A DNA stretch of 64,000 bases. Source: Methanolapillus ohkumae. GTDB lineage: Archaea > Halobacteriota > Methanosarcinia > Methanosarcinales > Methanosarcinaceae. Made by a program: the position numbers and the translations under genes. Of this stretch, positions 1 to 8,540 are shown piece after piece; the stretch's first letter is position 1, and the number at the start of each line of letters is the position of its first letter. The stretch is taken from NCBI RefSeq assembly GCF_032594355.1, contig NZ_CP131061.1:1054001-1118000 (forward strand), written 5' to 3'. The notes under the pieces were generated by a model, which was given only the letters and a program-made list of their open reading frames with translations, searched no databases and was not told the DNA's origin.

Positions 1-625
1 GCATACCATCATTGCGGTCTTGCTCGGTTTGCATGACACCTTTGAAGTCGCAGTATTTCTTGGTGGCCGCGTCGGTCACGGTAATTCCGCCGTAGGTGGC
101 ACAGGTTCCAAGAGCGATAATCGCGTTGGCGTTCTTTGCGGCGTGTTCGAACACGGATTTGAATGTGTTTCCGCCGTACATACAGATTTTTCCGGTTCCG
201 TCCGGACCGTTTCCGATTGAGCCTTCCACAACCAAGATGTAGTTGCCGGCTTCAATCAAATCATGGAGAAGAATTTCGGCGTTTAAGTCGGATGTGTTGA
301 CGAGTTTTCCGTCGTTGAAAATACCCTGTTGCGCCAAAAGTGTTTCGTGGTAGGTCAAGCTGATGTTCAGTTCGCGAAGTGCGTCCGCAAATTCCGGTTT
401 TTCACCGTTGAGCGCGGATTCTGAACAGCCGGTGCATTCTGCGCCGTGAAGCCACAAGACTTTGGTTTCCGAGAAAGTCAACGCGCTTGCGAGTTGATTT
501 CCGTAAACGGAAACGAAACTTGTCGCTCCGAGGGCGGCAACCGCCTTTAAAAACGTCCGGCGGTCCATCTTGAGGACATCAAGATTTTTGAATTGTTCAA
601 TGATATTTAATTTTTCACTAGCCAT
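1..625 (-). CDS. vhtG: Membrane-bound [NiFe] hydrogenase small subunit (VhtG/VhoG type), 3' part missing
   Basis: This is the small, iron-sulfur subunit of a membrane-bound [NiFe] hydrogenase; in Methanosarcinaceae this enzyme passes electrons from H2 to methanophenazine. The N-terminus carries a twin-arginine export signal (MDRRTFLKAVAALG around residues 20-33), so the mature subunit should face outside. The proximal-cluster motif ECTGCSES follows near residue 63, and the GTCATYGG motif sits near residue 173. An AGAGGG ribosome-binding site lies about 8 nt before the ATG. The gene runs off the left edge after about 208 codons; the large subunit, cytochrome b and protease genes would be expected beyond it. 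Assignment to Vht rather than another TAT-exported hydrogenase is inferred from the organism type. Confidence 0.9.
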   Translation of the reverse strand, partial: MASEKLNIIEQFKNLDVLKMDRRTFLKAVAALGATSFVSVYGNQLASALTFSETKVLWLHGAECTGCSESALNGEKPEFADALRELNISLTYHETLLAQQGIFNDGKLVNTSDLNAEILLHDLIEAGNYILVVEGSIGNGPDGTGKICMYGGNTFKSVFEHAAKNANAIIALGTCATYGGITVTDAATKKYCDFKGVMQTEQDRNDGM

Positions 626-685
626 TTGAAAACCCTCTACTGTAAACATTAATGAATAGTAGCTTGGAACTATATTTAACATGCT

Positions 686-695
686 GTATATAAAC
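686..695 (-). promoter_or_regulatory. TATA box upstream of vhtG
   Basis: On the minus strand the sequence GTTTATATAC lies about 60 nt before the vhtG start codon, in a very AT-rich stretch with no competing gene. It resembles an archaeal TATA box and would leave a short leader carrying the AGAGGG ribosome-binding site. Confidence 0.5.
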
Positions 696-1159
696 GTTTT
701 CCACTAATCGTAATTATAAAACGTGTTGAATTGGCGGATTTTCATGAATATTATACTCATGGAAATATAATAATCGCATTCATATTTTATAGGCGAAAAA
801 GAGAATCCGTCGGATGAAAACGCATGAACAAAAAATAATTTGAGGCGGCGAAATATTTCGGTTAATCCTGAACATTTGTCGGAGGGATTAACTTGAATTT
901 TACATTTTTTTCCGATTTTTTTCTTGATTTTTGCATTTTTTCGCTTGATTTTTAACTGTTTTTTGTTTTTATATTTAGATGGTTGAAAATTCAAAATTAT
1001 AATGTTCAAAATTTAAAGAACAAAACATGAAATAAGCGATAAAATAAACGATAAAATAAACAACAACAAAATCGATGAGAAATCCGACAAAATCCCCAAA
1101 AAATAAGTGAAGCGAAGAAAATGAATTGAATTATTTCATTTTCTTTTTTCATACTCTTT
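696..1159. other. Gene-free AT-rich spacer
   Basis: The stretch between vhtG and the next gene contains only a lysine/isoleucine-rich open frame with no start signal or family features, which I regard as chance. I see no RNA gene. The stretch near 795-860 has some GC-rich words recalling the cap repeat described elsewhere, but not enough to call it. Confidence 0.4.
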
Positions 1160-1732
1160 TTACTGTTCTTTGTTTTTAATTAATTTAACATCCCAATTTT
1201 CGATGTCTTTTAATTTGAAAAAAAGCCGGACGATATCGCTGTCTTTTCCGTTCCAATAGAAGTCTTTTTTGAGTGATTTTTGCTTTTCCAATTCTTTGAA
1301 AAAAGAAACGGTCAAATTGTAAAGCGCTTTTTCGGAAGAGAACGGAATGTTAAAAGTAACCCGGTATTTTCCATTATACCGGCCGTACGTGACCAGTGTG
1401 TATCCCATGGTTTGATAGCCCGGAATTTCATCAAAATCACACAGGATTTCCATCTCGTGTGATGTTGAATTGTCCACGTCGGAAATGCCTTTGAGAATCC
1501 GCCCGATGTAGTAATCGGTCACATTTTTGTTGAGAACCAAGGAAATTTTCCCATAAGTACAAACAAGTGTGATGTTTTCATTTCCCATTTCAAAAGAAAC
1601 CAAGTTCTGGGGAATAATACCGGGAATCTTGGTATCGGTTTTTTCCGGGAATGAGCTTTCTTTTTTGAGCAAAATAAACACCGTCGAAATGATGGTTAAA
1701 GCCAAACGCAATTTGTAATAATTGATCTGCAA
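1160..1732 (-). CDS. Hypothetical protein with an N-terminal membrane anchor
   Basis: This 190-residue protein was not recognised. Residues 8-22 form a hydrophobic helix that would act as a signal anchor, leaving a soluble domain outside the membrane with several N-x-S/T sequons. The body is rich in beta-type stretches and ends in a lysine-rich tail. The only usable in-frame start near the hydrophobic segment is a TTG without a clear ribosome-binding site; an ATG five bases upstream is in another frame, so the 5' end is uncertain. It stands alone, flanked by low-complexity DNA. It could be a lineage-specific surface protein. Confidence 0.6.
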   Translation of the reverse strand: MQINYYKLRLALTIISTVFILLKKESSFPEKTDTKIPGIIPQNLVSFEMGNENITLVCTYGKISLVLNKNVTDYYIGRILKGISDVDNSTSHEMEILCDFDEIPGYQTMGYTLVTYGRYNGKYRVTFNIPFSSEKALYNLTVSFFKELEKQKSLKKDFYWNGKDSDIVRLFFKLKDIENWDVKLIKNKEQ

Positions 1733-1800
1733 TCCATGCGAAACGTTAAGGTTGAAAATTATATGAAACGGGCAATGATAACGAAAGATAAAGGAGATTA

Positions 1801-1843
1801 AATTTGAGATTGAATTTGAGATTGAATTTGAGATTGAATTTGA
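1801..1843. repeat. 12-bp tandem repeat
   Basis: The unit AATTTGAGATTG is repeated about 3.6 times just upstream of the hypothetical gene at 1160-1732. The rest of the 1733-2063 spacer is A-rich and gene-free. Confidence 0.9.
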
Positions 1844-2063
1844 AACGAATAATCAAACATTCATAACACCTTCATAGGACAAACGGATTTAAAAATATTA
1901 CCGATAGGATCCTAACAGTTTTAAAAAATTGAGAGAAGTGGCGGGAGGAATAAACAAATAAGAATGTTTTGAAAAATCTGAAAATAAAAAATGGATGAAA
2001 CAAAATAAAAAAGGGGTTGAAAGACAAGAAATAAAATGGAAAAAATAAAAAAGGGGTTAAAAA

Positions 2064-2086
2064 AATAATGCGTTTGACGCATTATT
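2064..2086 (-). terminator. Hairpin terminator of the GTPase-DUF2073 operon
   Basis: AATAATGCGT pairs perfectly with ACGCATTATT across a 3-nt loop and overlaps the DUF2073 stop codon. On the minus strand a T-rich run follows. Confidence 0.6.
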
Positions 2087-2438
2087 TCGTCGACACCAAT
2101 GTGCTGATTAAAGAATTATCCTTCCGGAGCGTTTTAAGCCGATTGGCGGGACCGATAACGGTTAATTTTTGCTGGCCGGAATCTTTTTTCAATAATTTGC
2201 CAAAAAAGGATGCATTGCTCTCCCGCGGGTAGCTTTCGATTTCAAGGCCGACAAAATCATCATGGATTTCGCTCATAGTCATTTCAATCAGTTTGGCTTC
2301 TTCCATCGGGTCAAGTCCTTTTTCAAGAACCATAATTTTTCCTTTCCGAACCTCATCAATGATGTAGCGCACTTTTTCAGTGGACCCCATCTTGGAAAGT
2401 TTGGCGTCGGAAACTAAATCGAGTTGTATGTCGCTCAT
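2082..2438 (-). CDS. DUF2073 family protein
   Basis: A 118-residue soluble protein matching the archaeal DUF2073 family, which is found mostly in methanogens and is encoded next to an Era-like GTPase, as here. The family's role is unknown; the constant pairing suggests that it partners the GTPase. The ATG at 2438 is preferred because GGGTGA lies 6 nt upstream. A GTG at 2447, overlapping the GTPase stop codon as GTGA, would add three residues. No membrane segment or metal motif is visible. The stop codon is part of a terminator hairpin, so it is the last gene of a two-gene operon. Confidence 0.8.
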   Translation of the reverse strand: MSDIQLDLVSDAKLSKMGSTEKVRYIIDEVRKGKIMVLEKGLDPMEEAKLIEMTMSEIHDDFVGLEIESYPRESNASFFGKLLKKDSGQQKLTVIGPANRLKTLRKDNSLISTLVSTK

Positions 2439-2443
2439 GTCAA

Positions 2444-3088
2444 TCACCCGAATTGTTTGGCAACCGATTCATAAAACGTTTCCATATTGGTTCCATCAAG
2501 TGCGGAAATCGCAATGAACGGGTGTTGCGGGAACGCTTCCCGAATGGCATCCGGGTTAGAAGTCGGCAGGTCGATTTTGTTGGCGACAATTAAAAGCGGT
2601 AATTTGCGGGCTTCCATGTTTCCAATCACCGTGACGTTGACTTGGGTGTATGGGTTTTCCGTCGCGTCCATCACCAAGATGACGCCATCCAAATCGTCCA
2701 GCCATTTGACGGACTCAATCACGCCTTCCGTGGCTTCTTTGGAGCGTTGTTTGGATTCTTTTTCGGTCAAGCCTTCTTTCATAAAGTCGTGAAAATCAAT
2801 TTTGGTCGCAAGACCCGGGGTGTCGACGACATCCAGGCAGATTTTATTGCCTTTGGATTCGATTTCTAATTTGTGGTGGCGCTGTGCTTTTCGGGTCTCG
2901 TGGGCAATGTGGGAAACAGATCCGAGCGGCTCATCGGAATTGTCACTCCAATCTTTAACAATACGGTTTGCCAATGTGGTTTTCCCGGCATTCGGCGGGC
3001 CGTAAATACCAATGCAGGCATTTTTTTTCTTGAATAATTTTCCAAAAAATTTTGAAAATCTACTTTTGACGCTGGTAACAACACTCAT
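2444..3088 (-). CDS. Era-like small GTPase
   Basis: A 214-residue P-loop GTPase of the TRAFAC class. Visible motifs in order are G1 GPPNAGKTT, G3 VDTPG and G4 ANKID, with G5 ISALDG near the C-terminus. The N-terminus is basic (KSRFSKFFGKLFKKK), which could contact RNA or membrane. It lacks the KH domain of bacterial Era. The start at 3088 has GGAGG 7 nt upstream; a TTG at 3121 would extend it by 11 residues. It overlaps or abuts the DUF2073 gene, which is the arrangement known from other methanogens. A role in ribosome assembly or RNA handling is inference from the Era family. Confidence 0.85.
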   Translation of the reverse strand: MSVVTSVKSRFSKFFGKLFKKKNACIGIYGPPNAGKTTLANRIVKDWSDNSDEPLGSVSHIAHETRKAQRHHKLEIESKGNKICLDVVDTPGLATKIDFHDFMKEGLTEKESKQRSKEATEGVIESVKWLDDLDGVILVMDATENPYTQVNVTVIGNMEARKLPLLIVANKIDLPTSNPDAIREAFPQHPFIAISALDGTNMETFYESVAKQFG

Positions 3089-3410
3089 ACTTTTCCTCCA
3101 ATCGGAAAAATTGTGACTCAATAATTGCTTAAATATTTTTGAAGAAATGTTTGTAATTTGTTTGTTTTTGGCCCAATTTCAAAGAAACATAGAAATATAG
3201 ACAATCAAAAATGTTAAACCTAGTATTTATAAATTTCATGAGAAACAGAAAATCTTTGAAAAAATATTTTTTTGATAATTTCATTTCAACCGGCTGAAAA
3301 ATAAATGAAATGAATGTCAATGAATTTTATATAATATGCCGATTCATAGAAAAGAAGTAATGTTTTGATGTTGATTGATAATTGTTGATAATGTTTAAAT
3401 CTGTAAAGAG
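3089..3410. other. Divergent intergenic region
   Basis: This AT-rich spacer separates the divergent GTPase and chorismate mutase genes and must hold both promoters. I see no RNA gene or strong hairpin in it. Confidence 0.4.
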
Positions 3411-3713
3411 ATGGTAAAAATGGCAACCGGTAAATTGGAATCCGCCCGAGAAAAGATGAGATTAATTGACCGAGAGATCATGGATTTGATTGAACTCAGA
3501 ACGAATTTGGCCGGCGAAATCCTGTCGTCCAAAAAAGAAATGAATAAGCCGATTCGGGATGAAGAGCAAATGCAAAAGGTGTTGGACCGGGCATCCAGCC
3601 TTGCCGTTGAAAAAAATCTGGATGTGGAATCGGTTCGAAAGATCTTTGAAATTCTCATTCAAATGAGCATCGACAAGCAAAACGAGTATAGTGGAAACAC
3701 CATCTTAGTTTAA
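3411..3713 (+). CDS. aroQ: Chorismate mutase, AroQ class
   Basis: A 100-residue all-helical protein of the AroQ chorismate mutase fold, which converts chorismate to prephenate in phenylalanine and tyrosine synthesis. The typical start R-x2-I-D-x2-I-x2-L-I-x-R is visible (LIDREIMDLIELRTNLAGEI), followed by a K-rich helix and the PIRDEEQ turn; the basic residues fit the active-site arginine and lysine set. It is a stand-alone domain rather than a fusion to prephenate dehydratase or dehydrogenase. ATG codons at 3411 and 3420 are both possible. It is monocistronic, and the first composite repeat begins 55 bp after its stop codon. Confidence 0.88.
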   Translation: MVKMATGKLESAREKMRLIDREIMDLIELRTNLAGEILSSKKEMNKPIRDEEQMQKVLDRASSLAVEKNLDVESVRKIFEILIQMSIDKQNEYSGNTILV

Positions 3714-3767
3714 TGTTTGATTTTTGAATTGATTTTTTTCTTTTTTCTTTTTTCTTTTTTTTCATTT

Positions 3768-3986
3768 GTGCGGCCGCTTGCGCGCATTAAAGCGACATAT
3801 TTTTGAAATGAGTTCAATAAAACCAACCGGCTGTTTTTATTTATCAAATAAACGCTGTCTGTTTACGATCATTTCAGTATTGCTGCATATGTTTATTAAT
3901 TTTCATAATAATCTGAGAAATTCGAAATGCGATGTGTGTCCGAATTTTTAAGGGGATTTACCGGGATTGGATAATTGCCGTCAATC
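3768..3986 (+). repeat. Composite intergenic repeat, copy A: cap, linker, hairpin, right flank
   Basis: The copy starts 55 bp after aroQ. It has a GC-rich cap at about 3768-3838 (GCGGCCGCTTGCGCGCATTA, then a GCGACAT and AATAAAACC core). A linker with GTTTAC and TATTGCTGC words follows, then a hairpin at 3911-3950 and a right flank reading GGGATTGGATAATTGCCG. The same modules in the same order form copy B at 15133-15430. The stem in this copy is imperfect. No protein is encoded. Confidence 0.8.
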
Positions 3987-4079
3987 ATAATTTTTGAGAT
4001 CAAAGAGAGTTATTTGGATAACAAAATTGATTGCGGATGTTTTCGGTCCTTTGAAAAATTCCGAAGCGAAGCGAAGGAA

Positions 4080-4090
4080 TTTTTATATAG
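4080..4090 (+). promoter_or_regulatory. TATA box deciding the start of the next gene
   Basis: The box TTTTTATATAG lies 24-34 nt before the ATG at 4114, the spacing expected for a near-leaderless archaeal transcript. This supports 4114 over the upstream in-frame ATG at 3994. Confidence 0.5.
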
Positions 4091-4113
4091 AAAAAGTGTC
4101 ATCATTTCCGATT

Positions 4114-5292
4114 ATGGAAACGATGACTATTGTATTGGGAATTTTAGGCTTTATTGTCCTCATGATTGTTGTTGCTGCTGTTTGTTGGTACATCGGCAAA
4201 CGAAAATTCGACCGGATGAACGGTTTGGTTAAAGTGAAAACAAGCAAAAAGGAGAAAGCAAAGAACGAAAAAGCAAACAAAAAAGAAATGGCGGCTTCTA
4301 AAAAAGAGACTGCGGGTGCCTCCGGCGTAATTCCATCTATTTCCGAAGACCCAAAATCCGGATCAAAAGCCGAAGAATTGACAGAAGAAGATGAAAAAAT
4401 TCCGGAATGGAAACCACCGAAACGTGAAGAAAAGCAAACATCGGTGTCGTCTTCCGAATCCGACCCAGGCACATTCGACGCTGCACCGGCTGCTTTAACT
4501 GCGTCTGCCGGTTCTGATGCTTCAAATTTACATGCACCGTCTTCGACATCGTCTTCTGATTTAGATTCATACGTTCCGCCGAAATCACGACAGAAACAAT
4601 CATCGGCTTCCACATTAAGTTCATCCAACATTCCCCGGGACCCAAGCCGTCCGATGGATCCGGACGCAAAAATCGGAATTGTCGGGTCGACCATCACAAA
4701 AAAACCAGCTGTGGAAGAAGATTCCGAATTTATCGTCCCATTGAAGAAGGGAGAAAGTCAAAAACCAAAGCCGCCGGTTTATGATGAACCGGAAAAAGAA
4801 GTTTTTGAAACAAAAAATATGAATTCTTCACCGGTGCCGGCTGCGCCATCGACACCGCCTGCCCGACAGGAATCGACCCCGACGCCATCAAAACCGGCAA
4901 CTTCTTCCCCTTCCGAAGAAAAGAAAAAATTCAATCACAAATATTCATATTTTGACACCGTCATGGCAACCGAGAAGGAAAGCGAACCAGCCGTAAAAGA
5001 GCAAGATGCCCCAAAAGATGCACCGGTTCCGCAAAAACCAAAAATGACCGAGCCGGCTGCTGCGATTGTCCATGAAACAAAAACAAGTGAAGAAGGACAA
5101 AAGAAGTTCATCGACATGAATGTGTTTGAAGACGATGGCGAGATTCAAAACGAAAGTGTTGCCGCAAAATACACATTTGAAGGCGATGCCGAAGAAGAAT
5201 TGCCCAAAAGAAACGAGATGAGTTCTGATTCCGAAAAAGAAAAAACAGAAAAGAAAAAAGATATTTTCGATTACGAAGAGCCCGAATATTAA
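4114..5292 (+). CDS. Membrane-anchored, charged low-complexity protein
   Basis: A 392-residue protein of unknown function. Residues 3-25 form one transmembrane helix, followed at once by a lysine-rich basic stretch, so the long tail is probably cytoplasmic. The rest is disordered in character: alternating acidic, lysine, serine, proline and alanine runs with no fold motif. An in-frame ATG at 3994 would put about 40 extra residues before the helix; I prefer 4114 because of the TATA box just upstream. The topology and composition recall scaffold or envelope-associated proteins, but nothing in the sequence identifies a function. Confidence 0.7.
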   Translation: METMTIVLGILGFIVLMIVVAAVCWYIGKRKFDRMNGLVKVKTSKKEKAKNEKANKKEMAASKKETAGASGVIPSISEDPKSGSKAEELTEEDEKIPEWKPPKREEKQTSVSSSESDPGTFDAAPAALTASAGSDASNLHAPSSTSSSDLDSYVPPKSRQKQSSASTLSSSNIPRDPSRPMDPDAKIGIVGSTITKKPAVEEDSEFIVPLKKGESQKPKPPVYDEPEKEVFETKNMNSSPVPAAPSTPPARQESTPTPSKPATSSPSEEKKKFNHKYSYFDTVMATEKESEPAVKEQDAPKDAPVPQKPKMTEPAAAIVHETKTSEEGQKKFIDMNVFEDDGEIQNESVAAKYTFEGDAEEELPKRNEMSSDSEKEKTEKKKDIFDYEEPEY

Positions 5293-5300
5293 TTCGGGCT
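5279..5300 (+). terminator. Hairpin terminator overlapping the stop codon
   Basis: AGCCCGAAT pairs with ATTCGGGCT around a 4-nt loop that contains the TAA stop. A short T run follows. Confidence 0.6.
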
Positions 5301-5435
5301 TTTGAAGATTCAACCAAAAAACCGTTCAAACACTTTGTTTTAATTTATTTTTTATTTTGTTTTTATCTTTTTTTTCATTTTTGTTTATTTTGTATTTATA
5401 GTTTTTATTTTTTCATTTTTGTTTCATTTTCACGT

Positions 5436-5496
5436 CATTTTCGATTCATTTTCGATTCATTTTCGATTCATTTTCGATTCATTTTCGATTCATTTT
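5436..5496. repeat. 11-bp tandem repeat
   Basis: The unit CATTTTCGATT repeats about 5.5 times in the spacer before the JAMM gene. The remainder of 5301-5617 is T-rich with no gene; the segment just before 5590 (TTTATTTATAATAAA) could hold the JAMM promoter. Confidence 0.9.
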
Positions 5497-5617
5497 GAAT
5501 TTTTTCGGATTTCACATTCCGATTCCGAACTTTTGACCCGTTCCGGACGTTACAGCATTTATTTATAATAAAAAAACTTTTATTTTCTAAATCGACAGAA
5601 TGATTGAGGAAAGAAAA

Positions 5618-6031
5618 ATGACCGCCAAAAAAATTGCTTCCGAGACCTTAGATTTTATTTTAGCTTCCTGTAAAGCATCCCATCCCCACGAATTCGGCGC
5701 CCTTTTGGAAGCGGACGGCGATGTGATTACGAATATTATTTATTTGCCGGGTACCACCGCAACCGATGAAAGCGTCAGCCTCAACACATGGATGCTTCCG
5801 AATATGAAACATGCCGGATCTATTCACAGCCACCCAAACGGTGCCATTTACCCGTCCGAGGAAGACCTCATTTTTTTTCAAGCCGGAGACATCAATCTCA
5901 TCGTCGGACATCCCTACAACCGAACTTCCTGGAAAGCATTTGACCGCAGCGGGAATAAAGTTTCAATTGAAATTGTGGATTATGATTTTCAAGACGATTT
6001 GATGGATGACGAAATGGATGATGATTTTTAA
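5618..6031 (+). CDS. JAMM/MPN metallopeptidase family protein
   Basis: A 137-residue single-domain protein of the archaeal JAMM (Mov34/MPN/PAD-1) family, zinc isopeptidases that remove ubiquitin-like SAMP modifiers or process related substrates. The zinc motif is visible as HSHP, nine residues, then the PSEED segment supplying the serine and aspartate; an upstream glutamate in HEFGALLE completes the site. The C-terminus is strongly acidic (many Asp and Glu). The ATG at 5618 has GAGG 8 nt upstream; an ATG at 5600 would add six residues. It is followed 43 bp later by uvrC on the same strand. The substrate is not known. Confidence 0.85.
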   Translation: MTAKKIASETLDFILASCKASHPHEFGALLEADGDVITNIIYLPGTTATDESVSLNTWMLPNMKHAGSIHSHPNGAIYPSEEDLIFFQAGDINLIVGHPYNRTSWKAFDRSGNKVSIEIVDYDFQDDLMDDEMDDDF

Positions 6032-6074
6032 ACTTTTTTAAGATTTCAAAATTAAAAGGATTTTCTGAGGCCCT

Positions 6075-7838
6075 ATGTCCGCTATTGACCTTTCCGCCAT
6101 CCCGCAGTCTCCCGGATGCTATATTTACCGCAACAAAGATCAAGAGATTATCTACATCGGCAAAGCAAAAAATTTAAAAAAACGGGTCTCCAGTTATTTT
6201 CAAAAACGAGATCATGATCCAAAAACCCGTCTTTTGGTGAAAAATATTGATTCCGCCGAATACATATTAACAGAAAACGAAGTGGAAGCACTGATCCTGG
6301 AAAACACACTCATTAAAAAGCATACGCCCAAATACAATATTGATTTAAAAGACGCCAAAAATTACGCTTTTATCTATTTGACAGATGACGAATTTCCCAG
6401 AATCGGAATTTTACGGAAAGCCACAACCCGCGGAAAATTGTACGGCCCGTTTGTCTCCGCCGCCGACCGAGATGTTGTTTTGGATGTTGTTAAAAAAACA
6501 TTCAAACTCCGGTCCTGCCGAAATCTTCCCAAAAGACCTTGTTTACGGCATCACATCGGGCATTGCAGCGCGCCTTGCGTCCGAAACATCAGCCGCGAAG
6601 AGTACAAAAAAAGTATTGAAAAAGCGGATTTCGTGTTGCGTGGAAACACGGACGAACTGATTTTCGCCCTTCAAGAGGAAATGGAAAAGCATGCCAAAAA
6701 TCAGGAATTCGAATTCGCGATGGAACTCAGGAATCAAATTTATTCGTTGGATTATTTGAAAAACCGGCATGCCGTTCGAAAAATTAAGCATGAGGAAGAC
6801 GTGGTCAATTACATCATCCAAAAAAACAAGATCTATATCATGGTTTTTAATGTTGTCCAGGGAACGTTGGTCGGAAGGGAAGAATTCGCGTTTGATTACA
6901 GCCGAAATTTCCTGGAAGAATTTTTGGTTCAATATTATTCCGGGCATGAAACGCCGGCCGAACTTATTTTACCGGAAGAGTCCGAAATTTTGGAAGAGGA
7001 AGCTTACACGGAAAATGAAACGGACGCCCTCATGAATGAAAAACAAAATTCGGACGGGAATAAAAAGAAAGAGGAGAAGAAAGAGAACAAAAAAGAAAAC
7101 AAAAACAAAGATAAAACGGGGACAGATGGTGAACCGCAGACAGACAACGAAATGTGGACGGAGGATGAAGCCGATGAAAAACCGACGCGAATCAGCCGGT
7201 CTCTTATTGATTTTTTGTCTCAGCGGCATGGAAAGCCTGTAAAAATCACGGTGCCCAAAAGAGGCGCAAAAAAAGAATTGCTCATTTTGGCGGAGAAAAA
7301 CATTGAAAACGCGTTCTTCGGCTCTATTTCAAAAGCGGAAGAGCTCGGCCGACGCCTGATGCTTCCAAAAGCGCCAAGTGTCATTGAATGTTTTGATATA
7401 TCTCATTTGTCCGGAACGAATACGGTGGCGTCCATGGTTCAATTCCGAGATGGAAAAGCCGATAAATCCAATTACCGGCGGTTTAAAATCAAAACCGTGG
7501 ACGGAATCAATGACTTCGCCTCCATTGCCGAAGTTGTCCGCCGGCGGTATTCCCGGATTTTGGAGGAAGAAAAAGAACTCCCCGACCTCATTGTAATTGA
7601 CGGCGGAAAAGGACAGCTTTCTTATGCCGTTGCCGAATTAAAAAAATTAGGAATTAAAACGCCGGTGATTTCCCTGGCGGAGCGTGAAGAAGAGGTTTTT
7701 GTCCCGGGAATAGCGGATCCGCTTCCGATAAAAAAAGATGAGAAAGCTTCTCTTTATTTGCAAGAAATCCGAGATGAAGCGCACCGCTTCGCAATTACGT
7801 ACAACCGGCTGCTGCGTGAAAAAACGCTGAAAGATTAA
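6075..7838 (+). CDS. uvrC: UvrABC excinuclease subunit C
   Basis: UvrC makes the incisions in nucleotide excision repair together with UvrA and UvrB. The N-terminal GIY-YIG nuclease domain begins at residue 11 (SPGCYIYRN, then IIYIGKAKNLKKRV). The cysteine-rich segment and the UVR coiled coil (EEMEKHAKNQEFEFAMELRNQI) follow, and the RNase H-like C-terminal nuclease has ECFDISHLSG and VIDGGKGQ. Two oddities stand out. A Lys/Glu/Asn-rich insertion of about 65 residues lies between the halves (around residues 310-375). The protein ends right after the RDEAHRFAI segment, so the tandem helix-hairpin-helix domain usual at the C-terminus is absent. It heads a plus-strand repair cluster. Confidence 0.93.
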   Translation: MSAIDLSAIPQSPGCYIYRNKDQEIIYIGKAKNLKKRVSSYFQKRDHDPKTRLLVKNIDSAEYILTENEVEALILENTLIKKHTPKYNIDLKDAKNYAFIYLTDDEFPRIGILRKATTRGKLYGPFVSAADRDVVLDVVKKTFKLRSCRNLPKRPCLRHHIGHCSAPCVRNISREEYKKSIEKADFVLRGNTDELIFALQEEMEKHAKNQEFEFAMELRNQIYSLDYLKNRHAVRKIKHEEDVVNYIIQKNKIYIMVFNVVQGTLVGREEFAFDYSRNFLEEFLVQYYSGHETPAELILPEESEILEEEAYTENETDALMNEKQNSDGNKKKEEKKENKKENKNKDKTGTDGEPQTDNEMWTEDEADEKPTRISRSLIDFLSQRHGKPVKITVPKRGAKKELLILAEKNIENAFFGSISKAEELGRRLMLPKAPSVIECFDISHLSGTNTVASMVQFRDGKADKSNYRRFKIKTVDGINDFASIAEVVRRRYSRILEEEKELPDLIVIDGGKGQLSYAVAELKKLGIKTPVISLAEREEEVFVPGIADPLPIKKDEKASLYLQEIRDEAHRFAITYNRLLREKTLKD

Positions 7839-8043
7839 AACAAATCATTTTTCACCATAATTTTTCGCCATAATTTTTCGCCATAATTTTCATTCATTTA
7901 AAATTTTTACTTTCACCCGGCTTGTCAAAGATTTATATGTTCGCATCTCTTTTTCTTTTAAAATATCAGATTGTTTTTAGTGTTAAAGTCACTTCAAATC
8001 AATGAATTTTTTAAAAATGAAAAGTAAGAAGAGGAGAGCGGAA

Positions 8044-8526
8044 ATGATTTGTTTTAGGGAAACATCCATTGGAAGAATCGGAATTGGAGTTGATGATGGC
8101 GGTAACACTGTTACTCATCTGTTTTTTGAGAATTATTCTTATGATTTGTCAAAGGTGGCGGACAGTTCTTTGGAAACGCCGCTTCACAAATCCGCATTTT
8201 CCCAGCTGGAAGAATATTTGGACGGACGCCGGATGGAATTTGATTTGCCGCTGGCCCCAAAAGGATCCGAATTTATGACAAAGGTGTGGGATGCGCTTTT
8301 AAAAATCCCCTATGGAGAAACAGTATGTTATCAGGAAATCGCGGCGGCGGCCGGAAACATTAAAGCCGTTCGGGCGGCCGGAATGGCCAACAACAGAAAC
8401 CCGATTCCGATATTTATTCCATGTCACCGCGTCATCGGCAAAAATGGAAAACTGGTCGGCTTTGGCGGCGGCCTGGATTTGAAACAAAAATTGCTGGATT
8501 TGGAAAAAAATGTCAACCAAAAATGA
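8044..8526 (+). CDS. ogt: Methylated-DNA--protein-cysteine methyltransferase
   Basis: A 160-residue O6-alkylguanine DNA alkyltransferase that transfers the alkyl group from damaged guanine to its own cysteine. The active site PCHRVIG is present, with the preceding arginine finger helix (AVRAAGMANNRNPIPIFIP) and the C-terminal glycine-rich GFGGGLDLKQKLL segment. I chose the ATG at 8044 because GAGGAG lies 6-11 nt upstream; an upstream ATG at 8002 lacks such a site. Its stop codon is followed within 15 bp by the start of an AlkD-like gene, so the two alkylation-repair enzymes are probably co-transcribed. Confidence 0.93.
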   Translation: MICFRETSIGRIGIGVDDGGNTVTHLFFENYSYDLSKVADSSLETPLHKSAFSQLEEYLDGRRMEFDLPLAPKGSEFMTKVWDALLKIPYGETVCYQEIAAAAGNIKAVRAAGMANNRNPIPIFIPCHRVIGKNGKLVGFGGGLDLKQKLLDLEKNVNQK

Positions 8527-8540
8527 GAAGGGATGAAAGG

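Noticed and set aside
795..860. Additional cap repeat copy
   Set aside because: Only a few short GC-rich words match; the order and the AATAAAACC end are missing.
704..1009. 101-codon Lys/Ile-rich gene upstream of vhtG
   Set aside because: There is no ribosome-binding site, it overlaps the vhtG promoter, and its composition follows that of random AT-rich DNA.
3911..3950. Composite-repeat hairpins as simple intrinsic terminators
   Set aside because: They lack a T run right after the stem, share extended flanks and linkers, and copies B, E and F are not close to the 3' end of a gene in the matching direction.
7000..7200. Intein or inserted domain in uvrC
   Set aside because: The insert is only charged low-complexity sequence without splicing or homing-endonuclease motifs.
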